NCBI GenBank assembly: GCA_964463245.1
Contig: CAYXBU010000008.1
Location: 1-49,908, forward strand
DNA: 49,908 bases
From: CAMEON01 sp964463245
Lineage (GTDB): Bacteria > Bacillota > Clostridia > Oscillospirales > CAG-272
Direction of reading: 5' to 3'
Positions 23,185 to 32,829 of the stretch are shown in pieces. Each line of letters opens with the position of its first letter. Position 1 is the first letter of the stretch. A model generated the notes under the pieces. That model saw only the letters and a program-made list of their open reading frames with translations, searched no databases and had not been told where the DNA came from. Both the position numbers and the translations under genes were made by a program.

Positions 23185-25869
23185 ATGAAACACCTCCACA
23201 CCACATTTTGCGGCCGACGGGTGCTGTCTCTCCTGTTGGCAACTCTGTTGCTCTTTGCGGCAGTCTCGGTATTGATCCTCCCCGCCGGAGCCGCCCCCTA
23301 CACCTACACCTCCTACACCATGGCCAACAACGACAAGGCACCCAAAGAGGTCGCCGCAGGCTCGGTGATGGGTCTCCGCCTCGGCATGAACGAGTCCTTT
23401 GATTCGATCGCCCTCTCCCTGTGCACCTGGAGCACCACCGACTCGGCCGCTCGGCTGAGCATCTATAAGTGGGATCGCAACTGCAAGGCCACCGAAGCCG
23501 GAACGCCGATCGCCACGGAGTTCTTAGACCCCTTAGCCGACAACGGCATGGCGACCCTCACCTTTGACGCTCAGCCCGCCGGGGAGTACTACATCACCAT
23601 CAGCGAGACCCGCGGCAAGGTCGGTGTCTGGGCGGTCAACGGCAACAGCATGACCAAGGGTCTGGTCTACTTCGGCGGTACCGGAGAGAAGCTCGACCTC
23701 TGCCTGTCGGTGCACTTCCTCGATAAGCCCGACGAGTGCTTCACGACCCTCTCCCCCGAAGAGGAGGATGCCCCCGCCAAGTCGGATGTGACCGTCCCGA
23801 CCGACAGCCTGTTCTATCAGAATGCCGCCATGCCCGACACCTGGGTCTTCACGGATGGTCTGGGACGGGTGTCCCTGACCTATGCGGATGTCGGCGGAGT
23901 CCGCGAGGACAAGACCGTCGCCATGTTCTACTGGACGTGGCATGAGGAGCTGGGCAGACAGGGTGCGACCAACACCACCGAGCTGCTCAAGGAATATCCG
24001 GATGCCAAGAACAACTATAACCACAAGGCATGGATCGGAACCGGGCACTACTGCTTCTGGAACGAGCCGATCTACGGCTTCTACCGCACCACCGATGAGT
24101 GGGTCCTGCGTAAGCAGGCCGAGCTGTTGGCCAATGCGGGCGTGGACGTGGTCTTCAATGACAACACCAACGGCTCCATGACCTGGAAGAGCGGCTACAC
24201 CGCCCAGTTCGAGGAGTGGATCAAGGCCTCCGAGGACGGCGTGGCCTCCCCGAAGATCTCCTTCCTCCTGCCCTTCGCCGATACCACGGATGGCAGCCGC
24301 AAGCAGCTCAAGGAGCTGTACGCCGACATCTACGCCGAGGGCAAGTATCAGGAGCTGTGGTACTACCTGGGCGAGAGCGACAAGCCCATGATCATAGCAC
24401 ATCGCCCCTCCGACAGCTCCATGCGAGATATCACGAAGTTCTTCAACTTCCGGGGCGGACAGCCCGCCTACCTGCTGGGCGGCGACCCTCCTGTCGGACA
24501 GTGGGGCTGGTTGCACACCTACCCCCAGCCGGTCTACTACGGCTCCAATGCCCAGAAGAAGAAGGGCACGCCCGAGATGATCACGGTCGGTGTGGCCATG
24601 AACCACAACTACAAGACCCATGAGATCACCGCCATGAACGGCGAGTACGTCATGGGACGCTCCTACACCTCCACCTACGAGAACCGCTACGAGGTCGAGG
24701 GGAATGCCGCCTCCCTCTGGGGCTACAACTTCTCCGAACAGTTTGACCGCGCACTGGAGGTAGACCCCTCCGTCGTGTTCGTCACCGGCTGGAACGAGTG
24801 GCACGCTTGGAGACAGCCCAACCCGTGGGGCGGCACCAACAGCTTGGTCAGCAACGCGCTGGTGGATCAGTTCGACAACGAGTTCAGTCGTGACCTGGAG
24901 CCGACCAAGGGCGAGCTGAAGGATCACTACTACTACCTGCTGGTCAACTACGTCCGCAAGTACAAGGGTGTCAACCCCATCCCCACCCCCTCGGTGAACA
25001 AGACCATCGATCTTGCCGGCTCCGAGGCTCAGTGGAAGGATGTGGCTCCCTACTACGCTTCCTACGTCAACAACATCAGCGACCGCGACCACGCGGGCTA
25101 CGCCGGCTACAGCTACACCGAGACCTCAGGTCGGAACGACATCATCGGCGCACAGGTCGCCCGCGATGACGACTACCTCTACTTCCATGTGGAGTGCGCC
25201 TCCGACATCACCGCCTGCAAGGACAGCCGCTGGATGAACCTCTACCTGGATACCGACCAGACCAACCAAGGCTGGGAGACCTTTGATTATGCAGTTCGCG
25301 GCAACGAGAACGGCAAGCTGATCCTGGAGCGTTTCGCTCTGGAGGGCGACTACATGGCCACCGAGGTGATCGGCAACGTGGAGTACGCGCTGGACGGCCG
25401 TTACCTGACCGTCAAGATCGCCAAGTCCGACCTGCGTCTTTCGGGTGATGACTACACCGTCAACTTCACCTGGACGGATAATGTCCACGACGAGAACGAC
25501 TACGACAATTTCTCCGGCGATATTCTGGACTTCTACATCTCGGGTGATGTCGCCCCCGGCGGCCGCTTCAAGTACAGCTTCGTCAGCACGGCAGACAATG
25601 CCGCCCCTGAGACCGAGACCGAGACCGATGCGGCGACCGAGCCTGCGACCGAGACCGATGCTCCCGACGCCGAGACGGACACCGTCCCGGATGCCACCAC
25701 CGCCGACACCGAGGCAAGCTCCGACACCGCCGCCGATGCATCTGCTACCGAGGCTCCTGCCACCGAGGAGAGCGGCTGTGCCTCCGGCCTGCAGGGCTGT
25801 GCTGTCCTGCTCCTGCTCGGCGCGGCAGGGCTCTGCCTCGTCACGACCCGCAAGCGGCGCGCTGACTAA
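23185..25869 (+). CDS. Secreted GH99/WbsX-like protein with CBM9-like domain and GC-type C-terminal anchor
   Basis: 894 residues. A Sec signal peptide (1-36) is followed by a beta-sandwich of about 150 residues. A TIM-barrel-like domain (about 230-610) has AMFYWTWHEE, VDVVFNDNTN and VFVTGWNEWHAW near residue 535. The G-W-N-E-W motif is shared by GH99/GH71-related and WbsX-type proteins. Residues about 625-830 resemble a CBM9/DOMON module (DDDYLYFHVECASDITA, WMNLYLDTDQ). A Thr/Glu/Asp/Ala linker leads to ESGCASGL, a hydrophobic helix and RKRRAD. It probably cleaves an alpha-linked glycan at the surface; the substrate is unknown. Its paralog at 47784-49781 lacks the anchor helix. Confidence 0.8.
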   Translation: MKHLHTTFCGRRVLSLLLATLLLFAAVSVLILPAGAAPYTYTSYTMANNDKAPKEVAAGSVMGLRLGMNESFDSIALSLCTWSTTDSAARLSIYKWDRNCKATEAGTPIATEFLDPLADNGMATLTFDAQPAGEYYITISETRGKVGVWAVNGNSMTKGLVYFGGTGEKLDLCLSVHFLDKPDECFTTLSPEEEDAPAKSDVTVPTDSLFYQNAAMPDTWVFTDGLGRVSLTYADVGGVREDKTVAMFYWTWHEELGRQGATNTTELLKEYPDAKNNYNHKAWIGTGHYCFWNEPIYGFYRTTDEWVLRKQAELLANAGVDVVFNDNTNGSMTWKSGYTAQFEEWIKASEDGVASPKISFLLPFADTTDGSRKQLKELYADIYAEGKYQELWYYLGESDKPMIIAHRPSDSSMRDITKFFNFRGGQPAYLLGGDPPVGQWGWLHTYPQPVYYGSNAQKKKGTPEMITVGVAMNHNYKTHEITAMNGEYVMGRSYTSTYENRYEVEGNAASLWGYNFSEQFDRALEVDPSVVFVTGWNEWHAWRQPNPWGGTNSLVSNALVDQFDNEFSRDLEPTKGELKDHYYYLLVNYVRKYKGVNPIPTPSVNKTIDLAGSEAQWKDVAPYYASYVNNISDRDHAGYAGYSYTETSGRNDIIGAQVARDDDYLYFHVECASDITACKDSRWMNLYLDTDQTNQGWETFDYAVRGNENGKLILERFALEGDYMATEVIGNVEYALDGRYLTVKIAKSDLRLSGDDYTVNFTWTDNVHDENDYDNFSGDILDFYISGDVAPGGRFKYSFVSTADNAAPETETETDAATEPATETDAPDAETDTVPDATTADTEASSDTAADASATEAPATEESGCASGLQGCAVLLLLGAAGLCLVTTRKRRAD

Positions 25870-25875
25870 TACCAT

Positions 25876-25896
25876 CCCCCGCCCACGCGGGCGGGG
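25876..25896. terminator. Possible terminator hairpin after the GH99-like gene
   Basis: An 8-bp GC stem (CCCCGCCC/GGGCGGGG, loop ACGC) lies 7 bases after the stop codon but has no U-tract. A second, longer hairpin (25929-25939 with 25971-25981) is followed by TCATTTTTCC and may be the real stop. Confidence 0.45.
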
Positions 25897-26009
25897 ATAG
25901 GATCGACCCATGAGCGGTCGTCCCCTTTCCGCACGGCTCTTCTCCCCACCGTCATCGACCGTGCGGAGGGGAGCCGCGCGGTCATTTTTCCACAGAAGGG
26001 AGTGTTCGT

Positions 26010-27566
26010 ATGCGTTGGCTGGGAAAGATATTTTCCCGTCTGACACTGATCAGCCTGGCGATCATCCTCCAGATGCTCTGGATATTCGTCTTCATCTTCA
26101 TCCTGAGCGACCATTACATGATCATCGCCGCCATATTCAACCTTATCACCCTGGTCGCCGCCATCGTCATCATCAACAAGAGCGGCAACCCCATGATCAA
26201 GATCGCCTGGATCGTCCCGATCTTAGTCTTCCCGCTCTTCGGCGGCATTCTGTACTTCCTCTCGGGCGGCAAAGCCCCCAAGAAGAAGCTGCGGCTGGCT
26301 TTGGCTAAGAGCCAAGAGCAGCTGTCCCCGCTGAATGTCGGAAATGCCGCCCCCGAGGAGATCGCCGAGCAGGGAAAAGAATCCACCTGCTCGACCGGCA
26401 GCTCCAATATCATCGGGCAGTGCCGCTACTTGGAGGGGCAGGGCTTCCCACTGTATAAGAACACCGATGCCGTCTACTACGCCGACTGCAAGGCCGGCTG
26501 GGAGCGGATGCTGGAGGATCTGCGGAGCGCGGAGCATTTCATCTTTCTGGAATACTTCATCGTTCATGAAGGCAAGATGTGGAACGCCGTGCTGGATATC
26601 CTGACCGAAAAGGCGGCCGCCGGTGTGGACGTCCGCCTGATATACGACGATGTCGGGAGCATCACCTACCTGCCGCGAAACTACGACAAGCAGATGGAAG
26701 CGCGCGGCATCCGATGCACCGTGTTCAACCGCTACCGCCCGGTCTACTCGGTGGTCATGAACCATCGGGATCACCACAAGATATTCGTGGTGGACGGGCA
26801 TATCGGCTATACCGGCGGAGCGAATATGTCGGATGAGTACATAGGAGAATGGGAACGCTTCGGCACCTGGCGGGACAACTTCGTCCGTCTGGAGGGCGAG
26901 GGCGTGCGTGGGCTGACCCTTCAGTTCCTGCAAATGTGGAATGCCCTGCATCCCGGCGAGGGTGAGGGAGATTTCGCTCCCTATATGCCCCGCCCGGAGC
27001 AGGTGGTGGATATCCGCTCGGACGGCTTCGTCCAGCCCTACAGCGACTCCCCCGTGGACACCGAGGTGCTGGCCGAGAATGTCTACCTCAATATCATCAA
27101 TCAGGCTGTCCGCTATGTCTATATCCTGACCCCCTACCTGATCATCGACTACGAGATGACCCGTGCCCTCTGTCTGGCGGCGCACCGCGGCGTAGATGTG
27201 CGACTGGTCTGCCCCTCGGTCCCGGACAAGAAGATCGTGTTCGAGCTGACCAGATCCCACTACCCCGAGCTGATCGCCGAGGGAGTCAAGGTCTACTCCT
27301 ATACCCCCGGCTTTGTCCACAGTAAGGTATTCGTGGCGGATGACCGCATCGCCGTGGTCGGAAGCGTGAATATGGACTACCGCTCCCTGATGCTGCACTT
27401 CGAGAATGCCTGCCTGTTCGTGGATCACCCGGTCATCCCGGATGTCAAGGCCGACGTGGATGCCGCCATCGCCGAGAGCGAGGAAGTACTTCCTCCAAAG
27501 GAAAAGATCGGACTCCTGCGCGGCCTTTGGATGGGCATCCTGCGCCTACTGGCGCCGCTGTTGTAA
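26010..27566 (+). CDS. cls: Cardiolipin synthase (phospholipase D superfamily)
   Basis: 518 residues. Two N-terminal membrane helices (about 10-34 and 36-57) with a third hydrophobic stretch at 65-84 anchor it in the membrane. Two HKD-type active sites follow: NHRDHHKIFVVDGHIGYTGG and FVHSKVFVADDRIAVVGSVN. It transfers a phosphatidyl group between two phosphatidylglycerol molecules to make cardiolipin and glycerol. Length and layout fit Bacillus/Clostridium Cls. ATG 26010 has a GAAGGGA site. Confidence 0.93.
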   Translation: MRWLGKIFSRLTLISLAIILQMLWIFVFIFILSDHYMIIAAIFNLITLVAAIVIINKSGNPMIKIAWIVPILVFPLFGGILYFLSGGKAPKKKLRLALAKSQEQLSPLNVGNAAPEEIAEQGKESTCSTGSSNIIGQCRYLEGQGFPLYKNTDAVYYADCKAGWERMLEDLRSAEHFIFLEYFIVHEGKMWNAVLDILTEKAAAGVDVRLIYDDVGSITYLPRNYDKQMEARGIRCTVFNRYRPVYSVVMNHRDHHKIFVVDGHIGYTGGANMSDEYIGEWERFGTWRDNFVRLEGEGVRGLTLQFLQMWNALHPGEGEGDFAPYMPRPEQVVDIRSDGFVQPYSDSPVDTEVLAENVYLNIINQAVRYVYILTPYLIIDYEMTRALCLAAHRGVDVRLVCPSVPDKKIVFELTRSHYPELIAEGVKVYSYTPGFVHSKVFVADDRIAVVGSVNMDYRSLMLHFENACLFVDHPVIPDVKADVDAAIAESEEVLPPKEKIGLLRGLWMGILRLLAPLL

Positions 27567-27574
27567 AAGCGCGT

Positions 27575-27628
27575 ATCCGGGGGAAACTTCCTGAAGGAAG
27601 TTTCCCCCGGATCCCCTTCAAGGACTTT
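27575..27628. repeat. Palindromic intergenic repeat, copy 1
   Basis: A perfect 17-bp inverted repeat (27575-27591 with 27596-27612, loop TGAA) is followed by CCCCTTCAAGGACTTT (27613-27628). These 16 bases recur exactly, in reverse complement, at 40500-40515. The other arm recurs at 40589-40604 with one base missing. It may also terminate the cls transcript. Confidence 0.75.
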
Positions 27629-27808
27629 TCTGGCATATTATGCTATCGAGGGATGGTGCCCTGACAGTATTTCTCGTCTTTTCCCGGCGGAGTTGCGGCT
27701 GAAAGCCGCAAAACGCTGCGAACCGCAGGTCACATCCCCTGTGGGTTCCCTGCCCAACAATGTATTCAAAAAAAGAGCACCTTTACAATCAGCTATCGCA
27801 AATCATGC

Positions 27809-27860
27809 GGGGGAGGAACCTCCTTGTAAGAAGGTTCCTCCCCCACATTTTTCTTTTTCG
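27809..27860 (+). terminator. Hairpin with T-tract after cls
   Basis: A long stem with a single mismatch (27809-27825 with 27828-27844) is followed by ACATTTTTCTTTTTC. It would stop transcripts coming from cls before the convergent GH95 gene. Confidence 0.65.
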
Positions 27861-27875
27861 GGAGCAGGAGACACA

Positions 27876-30128
27876 CTATATTTGGTCGTGTACGACCACG
27901 CTCTCCCCCGCCGCCACGGCAAAGCATCTGCCGTCGGCAAGCCGCAACTCGCCGTCTCTGTCCGCCGTGATCACCGCCTCGGTCAGCCTGCCGTCCGACC
28001 AAGAGATGTCCACGGTGTACCCGCCTCGAGCGCGCAGACCCTTGACCGAGCCGTGGCTCCATGTGTCGGGCATGGCGGGCAGGAGCCGGATAAAGCCCTC
28101 ATGGCTCTGGAGCAGCATTTCGGCGACCCCGGCGGTAAAGCCGAAGTTCCCGTCGATCTGGAAGGGCGGATGATTGTCGAACAGGTTGGGCAGGGTGGAT
28201 CGCGCCAGCAGGAGTCGCAGATTCTCCCCGGCGGCATTCCCGTCCAACAGCCGCGCCCGAAAATTGATGATCCAAGCTCGGCTCCAGCCGGTATGCCCGC
28301 CGCCGTGCGAGAGGCGGGTCTCCAGTGTCTTGCGGGCGGCGGCCATGGCCTCGGGGGTCGCAGAGGTGATCTGCGTACCGGGGTACAGGGCAAAGAGATG
28401 CGAGACGTGGCGGTGCCCGATCTCGATCTCCTGCTTGTCGGGACTCATCCACTCCATCACGCGCCCGTCGGGAGAGATCACCACCGGGCGGAGCCTCGGG
28501 AGCAGACCACGGTAGACCGAGGTGTCCTCCCCCAATATGTCACCCGCCTCGATGACAGCCGAGAACAGTTCAAACAGGATCTGCTGATCCATGGCGGCAT
28601 CGTCACACAGGCAGGCGGTCTGCCCGTTCGGGAGACGGTAGACATTCTCGGGGGACAGCGAGGGGGACACGCAGAGCCGTCCCTCCTCGTCCGAGATCAG
28701 GGTGTCGGCAAAGAACAGGGCGGCCTCCTCCATGATGGGATAATAGTCACGGAGGAAGTCCACATCCGGGGTGAAACGGTAATGCTCCATGATGTGCAGG
28801 GAGAGCCACGCGGCACCCATTTGCCAGATGCTGGAGCTCAGGCTGTTGTCCTGCGGGGCGCAGTCGCCGTTGGCATCGGTGTTGTGGTGAGCGACCCAGC
28901 CGCGCGCGCCGTACATCTCCCGCGCCACCCGCCGCCCCTCGGGGAGCATCCGCCTCATGTGGTCGAACAGGGGCAGGTGCATCTCCGACAGCTGACAGGA
29001 CTCGGCAGGCCAGTAGTTCATTTCGGCATTGATATTGATGGTGTACTTGCTGTCCCAGGGCGGACGGTAGCTCTGATTCCATATGCCCTGCAGGTTGAGC
29101 GGCATACTGCCGGGGCGACTGCCCGATACCATGAGGTAGCGACCCATGGTAAACATATCGGCGACCAGACCCGGGTCATCCTCCCCGTTCCGCACACGCT
29201 CCAGACGCTTGTCGTACGGAAGTGCGAACAACGCTTCGTCGGCGGGGAGGGTCAGGGTGCACCGCTCCATGAGCGGACGGAAGTCCGTCAGGTGCTCGGC
29301 CTTGAGTGCCGCATAGCCCTGCGCCTCCGCCCGATCCAGCCTGTCCAGTGCGACCTGCCGATATCCCGCGCCGTCTCGGAAGGAGGTGGCGGAGGTCAGG
29401 AGCAGGACGGCGTGTCCGCTCCCCCGAATGAAATCCCCGCGGACCGTGCAGGCTCCCTCGATGACCCGCATAAGACAGCACAGCTCGGTGCCGCCGTTGC
29501 CGATGGCGGCCTCCAGGGACACGGTGCGGCTGTCCACCTGACGGTGAGCCGACACCCGTCCGCCCCGCCGCAGGAAGGCACGCCAATCGCCGCCCTCCAG
29601 TGAGATGGTCATGACCCCCGCAGGATAGGAGATGAAGGCCTCGCGGGCAAAGGGGATACCGTCCAAGGTATATGAGACCCGATGTACCCCGTCCCGCAGA
29701 TCCAGCTCGCGGCGGTATTCCGTCACGCCGTCGTTCGGCTCGTGGGAGCGCATATCCCGCCCCTCGAACCACAGGGCGTAGATGGGGGATTGGAACCGAG
29801 AGTGTCGGGGCGTGCGGCACTGGATGGACAGCTCCGCCAGCGGCTCATAGCATCGCTGACCCTCCGGGGTCGCCACGAGAGCCTCCTCGGCTAACTCCTC
29901 GGCCTCCCCGAGTCGCCCCTCGCGGAGCAAGCGGCGCACCTCGGGGAGCGCGTCGCGGGCATCGGGGTTGACCCGATCCATGCATCCCCCCGACCAGACG
30001 GTGTCGTCATTGAGGGAAAAACGGTCAAAGGTGGTGCCCCCAAAGCACATGGCTCCCAGAGAGCCGTTTCCCAAGGGCAGGGCGTGATCCCAGTTCGCGG
30101 CGGGCGTATCGTACCATAGTTTCGTCAT
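27876..30128 (-). CDS. Alpha-L-fucosidase-like glycoside hydrolase, family GH95
   Basis: 750 residues without signal peptide, so cytoplasmic. The start LWYDTPAANWDHALPLGNGS, then GGTTFDRFSLNDDTVWSGG, is the GH95 N-terminal beta domain. The (alpha/alpha)6 barrel has NYWPAESCQLSEMHLPLF, EIEIGHRHVSHLFALYPG and HPPFQIDGNFGFTAGVAEML. The Asp of FQIDGNFG and the acid before HRHVSHL correspond to the catalytic positions of the Bifidobacterium enzyme AfcA, an inverting alpha-1,2-fucosidase; some family members act on alpha-L-galactosides. It has its own promoter at 30233-30261. Confidence 0.9.
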   Translation of the reverse strand: MTKLWYDTPAANWDHALPLGNGSLGAMCFGGTTFDRFSLNDDTVWSGGCMDRVNPDARDALPEVRRLLREGRLGEAEELAEEALVATPEGQRCYEPLAELSIQCRTPRHSRFQSPIYALWFEGRDMRSHEPNDGVTEYRRELDLRDGVHRVSYTLDGIPFAREAFISYPAGVMTISLEGGDWRAFLRRGGRVSAHRQVDSRTVSLEAAIGNGGTELCCLMRVIEGACTVRGDFIRGSGHAVLLLTSATSFRDGAGYRQVALDRLDRAEAQGYAALKAEHLTDFRPLMERCTLTLPADEALFALPYDKRLERVRNGEDDPGLVADMFTMGRYLMVSGSRPGSMPLNLQGIWNQSYRPPWDSKYTININAEMNYWPAESCQLSEMHLPLFDHMRRMLPEGRRVAREMYGARGWVAHHNTDANGDCAPQDNSLSSSIWQMGAAWLSLHIMEHYRFTPDVDFLRDYYPIMEEAALFFADTLISDEEGRLCVSPSLSPENVYRLPNGQTACLCDDAAMDQQILFELFSAVIEAGDILGEDTSVYRGLLPRLRPVVISPDGRVMEWMSPDKQEIEIGHRHVSHLFALYPGTQITSATPEAMAAARKTLETRLSHGGGHTGWSRAWIINFRARLLDGNAAGENLRLLLARSTLPNLFDNHPPFQIDGNFGFTAGVAEMLLQSHEGFIRLLPAMPDTWSHGSVKGLRARGGYTVDISWSDGRLTEAVITADRDGELRLADGRCFAVAAGESVVVHDQI

Positions 30129-30232
30129 GGGATTCTCCTTTCTGCGGGCAGGTGATCAAAAGAGCGAGGACAGGCATACAGGTAGGGGGGTATATCTGCG
30201 CGACCGCCCCTCTCCCGGTGATCATCAACTGT

Positions 30233-30261
30233 ATTATAGCACTTATTTCTGAATTTGACGA
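30233..30261 (-). promoter_or_regulatory. Sigma-A promoter of the GH95 gene
   Basis: On the minus strand, -35-like TCGTCA (30256-30261), 17-bp spacer, -10 TATAAT (30233-30238). The leader to ATG 30128 is about 100 bases. Confidence 0.65.
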
Positions 30262-30354
30262 TACGAAAAAGTGACATTTTTCGCTTTTCGTGTCCTATTT
30301 CGGTCGGAGATCCGGGTAAGAACTTCAGATCCCGCCGAAGCGGGGAGATACAGC

Positions 30355-30389
30355 AAAAAGGACACGAACCGTATGACCGTGCCCTTTTT
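30355..30389. terminator. Terminator of the ABC exporter operon
   Basis: Arms AAAAAGGACACG (30355-30366) and CGTGCCCTTTTT (30378-30389) pair with one wobble. The flanking A and T runs make it work in both directions. It lies 14 bases after the last gene of the minus-strand operon. Confidence 0.8.
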
Positions 30390-30402
30390 GTATATAGCTT
30401 TT

Positions 30403-32016
30403 TTACAGCCTCGCAAACTTCTCCGCGCCGCTCGTCTTCAGGCGGTGCAGAAGCAGGAGCGAGAGGACGGCGGTCAGGGCGGTCATGACCGCGAGGGTCG
30501 CCCACGCGGGGATCAGCCGTCCCAAGAAGAAGCCGCCGACCCCCAGCAGAGCGGCGATCCCCCACCCGCCGAAGAGGGCGACCATCACGCCCATGCTCTG
30601 CTTGATGGGTGTTACCTCGCTCGTCCAGGTCAGGTTCGGACTGTGCAGGTCGATCAGAAGCCCGATGCATCCGATCAACAGGACGAACAGCATGGGCAGA
30701 AGCACCGTCAGCACCGCCGTATAGATCGGCAGTCGCAGGGTATACGCCACCGCCGCGCCGCACAGGAGCGCGGGAATCTCCCCGACCCACAGCTGCACAC
30801 CCAGCTTGGCGCGCAACACCTGCCACGGCGTGACCGGCAGGGATTGGGAGAGCCAGAGGGTCTTGCCCTCCAGCGACACCGAGGGTGCGGTGATGTCCAC
30901 CATGGACACGAGCAGACAGACCGCCGCCGCTCCGATCGGCGCAGCGGCATCCCACCCGCCGGGGATCAGCTCGACCAGCGGGGACAGCTGACCGTACAGC
31001 CAGCCACCCCGAATGAACAGGAACACCGCCGCCGCTACCCCGAACAGTGCCCCCATTCCACAGTTGAGCATATAGGTCGGGCTGGCGGTAAAGCGGGCGA
31101 ACTCCCGCCGCAGAAGGGCGCGGCCGGGGGTGGCTGCGCGAGCCTTTTTCCCGTCGGCGCGGTAGGCGGTGCGGGTCACGCTCTCGCGTGAGGTCGCCAT
31201 GCGGATGAAGCCGTGCGCCATGATGTACAGGGTCAGAGCCAGCAGGATCACGACTCCCGCCGTCCAGACCCCCATCCCGAGCGGATCGCCCTCGCCGACC
31301 GTCCCCAGCAGGTAGAGTGGGTAGGCGGCGCCCTTGATCTTCTCGCCGTACAGGACGGCGTTCTGCAACAGCTCGTTGATCAGGCTCTGCGCCTTGTAAT
31401 ATACAAAGTAGTAAATTCCGATGAACAGCAGGGAGGCCAGCACGGCAACAAAGCTCTTGTTCTTGAGCCTCTTGCTGATCTTGGCGACCACCCAGCCCAG
31501 CGCGCAGGACAGGATGAGCACGATCAGCGAGACCAGCAGGATCAAGAGGATGCCGCCCGGGATGGACAGGATCGAGAAGGGAGCCACGACCCAGTACACG
31601 ATCACGGCAGGCAGGATGGCGATACCGGAATACATCAGCCCCAGCAGGTAGACCCCCAACAGCCGCGACGCCAGAATGTAGCGCACGGGAATGGGCATGG
31701 ACAGGAGCAGGTCGTTGTCGCGGGCGAGGTACAGCCCCGCGTAGGTGTTGAACACACTGCCAAAGGTGCCCAGTACGATGGCGACCATGGTCATGATGAT
31801 GAAATACATCCAATCCAGCTCCAGCGACACGAAGGTCTCGCACATCATGACCGACAGCATGGTAAACATCCCGCCCATTACTCCTACCATGAGCAGGATG
31901 AACAGACCGAAAAAGGCGACCGTCGCCGCACGGGTACGCTGCTTATTCTGCTTGGGATCGTAGAAGTAGCTGCGGAACACCTCGGTCATCTGTTTTGTCA
32001 GCAGAGTCTTCAGCAT
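30403..32016 (-). CDS. ABC exporter permease, large (about 12 helices)
   Basis: 537 residues with some 12 hydrophobic segments and cytoplasmic loops containing YDPKQNKQRTR and RADGKKARAA. The sequence NDLLLSMPIPVRYILASRLL is typical of the large two-part permeases of Firmicutes type-2 ABC exporters. It overlaps the ATPase gene by 7 bases and forms a pair with it. The substrate is unknown; similar pairs move antimicrobial peptides or lipids. Confidence 0.8.
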   Translation of the reverse strand: MLKTLLTKQMTEVFRSYFYDPKQNKQRTRAATVAFFGLFILLMVGVMGGMFTMLSVMMCETFVSLELDWMYFIIMTMVAIVLGTFGSVFNTYAGLYLARDNDLLLSMPIPVRYILASRLLGVYLLGLMYSGIAILPAVIVYWVVAPFSILSIPGGILLILLVSLIVLILSCALGWVVAKISKRLKNKSFVAVLASLLFIGIYYFVYYKAQSLINELLQNAVLYGEKIKGAAYPLYLLGTVGEGDPLGMGVWTAGVVILLALTLYIMAHGFIRMATSRESVTRTAYRADGKKARAATPGRALLRREFARFTASPTYMLNCGMGALFGVAAAVFLFIRGGWLYGQLSPLVELIPGGWDAAAPIGAAAVCLLVSMVDITAPSVSLEGKTLWLSQSLPVTPWQVLRAKLGVQLWVGEIPALLCGAAVAYTLRLPIYTAVLTVLLPMLFVLLIGCIGLLIDLHSPNLTWTSEVTPIKQSMGVMVALFGGWGIAALLGVGGFFLGRLIPAWATLAVMTALTAVLSLLLLHRLKTSGAEKFARL

Positions 32017-32723
32017 GACGTGTCCTCCAACTCCAGGAAAACGCTCTCCAGCGAGGAATCCCCCCTGACCTCCTCCATGCTCCCTGCGCGGACGAGCTTA
32101 CCGCCCTTGATGATGGCAACCTTGTCGCACAGCCGCTCGGCCACCTCCAGCACATGGGTGGAGAAGAAGATCGCCCCGCCCGCATCGCAGACCTCCCGCA
32201 TCATGCCCTTGAGCAGGTGGGAGGCCTTGGGATCCAGTCCCACGAACGGCTCATCCATCAGGATGAGCTTGGGGTCGTGCAGCCACGCCGCGATGATGGC
32301 CAGCTTCTGCTTCATACCGTGGGAGTAGGCGGCGATGGGCTGAGCCAGATCAGCGGTCAGCTCGAACCGATCCGCTAAGTCGCGGATGCGCGCGGCGCGC
32401 AGGTCGGCGGGCACCCCGAACACATCGGCGATGAAGTTGAGGTACTTGATACCGGTCATGAAGTCATACAGGTCGGGGTTGTCGGGGATATAGGCCAGCA
32501 TTTTCTTGCAGATCAGCGGCTCGGCGGTGATGGAGTGCCCGCCGATGCGGATCTCGCCGCTGTCGAAGGGGAGGATGCCCACCGTGGATTTGAGCGTGGT
32601 AGTCTTCCCTGCGCCGTTGTGACCGATGAAGCCGTATATCTCGCCGGGGGCGATGTGCAGGGTCAGGTCATCGACGGCCTTTTTGTCTCCGTAGGTCTTG
32701 GTCAGGTGTTGGATGGAGAGCAT
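32010..32723 (-). CDS. ABC transporter ATP-binding protein
   Basis: 237 residues with Walker A GHNGAGKTT, the signature YSHGMKQKLAI (an S-H-G-x variant of LSGGQ), Walker B LILMDEPFVGLD and the switch His in FFSTHVLEVAE. It energises the 30403-32016 permease, whose gene starts inside its end. It follows the first exporter pair by 106 bases that hold a GGCGGG/CCCGCC hairpin and no clear promoter. Confidence 0.93.
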   Translation of the reverse strand: MLSIQHLTKTYGDKKAVDDLTLHIAPGEIYGFIGHNGAGKTTTLKSTVGILPFDSGEIRIGGHSITAEPLICKKMLAYIPDNPDLYDFMTGIKYLNFIADVFGVPADLRAARIRDLADRFELTADLAQPIAAYSHGMKQKLAIIAAWLHDPKLILMDEPFVGLDPKASHLLKGMMREVCDAGGAIFFSTHVLEVAERLCDKVAIIKGGKLVRAGSMEEVRGDSSLESVFLELEDTSC

Positions 32724-32829
32724 AGTATGGGTTCCTTTCTTGCTGTGGGTTTGGTATGTGATTGGTTTGGGCGGGAGGTCGCCCGCCGGGTGCGGCTGAT
32801 AAATCGCCTCGCACGAAAGATATCTCTGT

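Larger units (their letters stand above)
27567..27875. other. Convergent intergenic region with an array of hairpins
   Basis: 309 bases with no gene. It holds the palindromic repeat unit 27575-27628, small perfect hairpins at 27693-27711 (TTGCGGCT/AGCCGCAA) and 27716-27728 (CTGCG/CGCAG), and a terminator-like hairpin at 27809-27844. The pattern resembles the intergenic element at 40500-40604. Confidence 0.65.

Noticed and set aside
27691..27740. tRNA-like set of hairpins with a GGGTTCC stretch
   Set aside because: Stem lengths and spacing do not form an acceptor, D-, anticodon- and T-arm; the hairpins belong to an intergenic repeat cluster.
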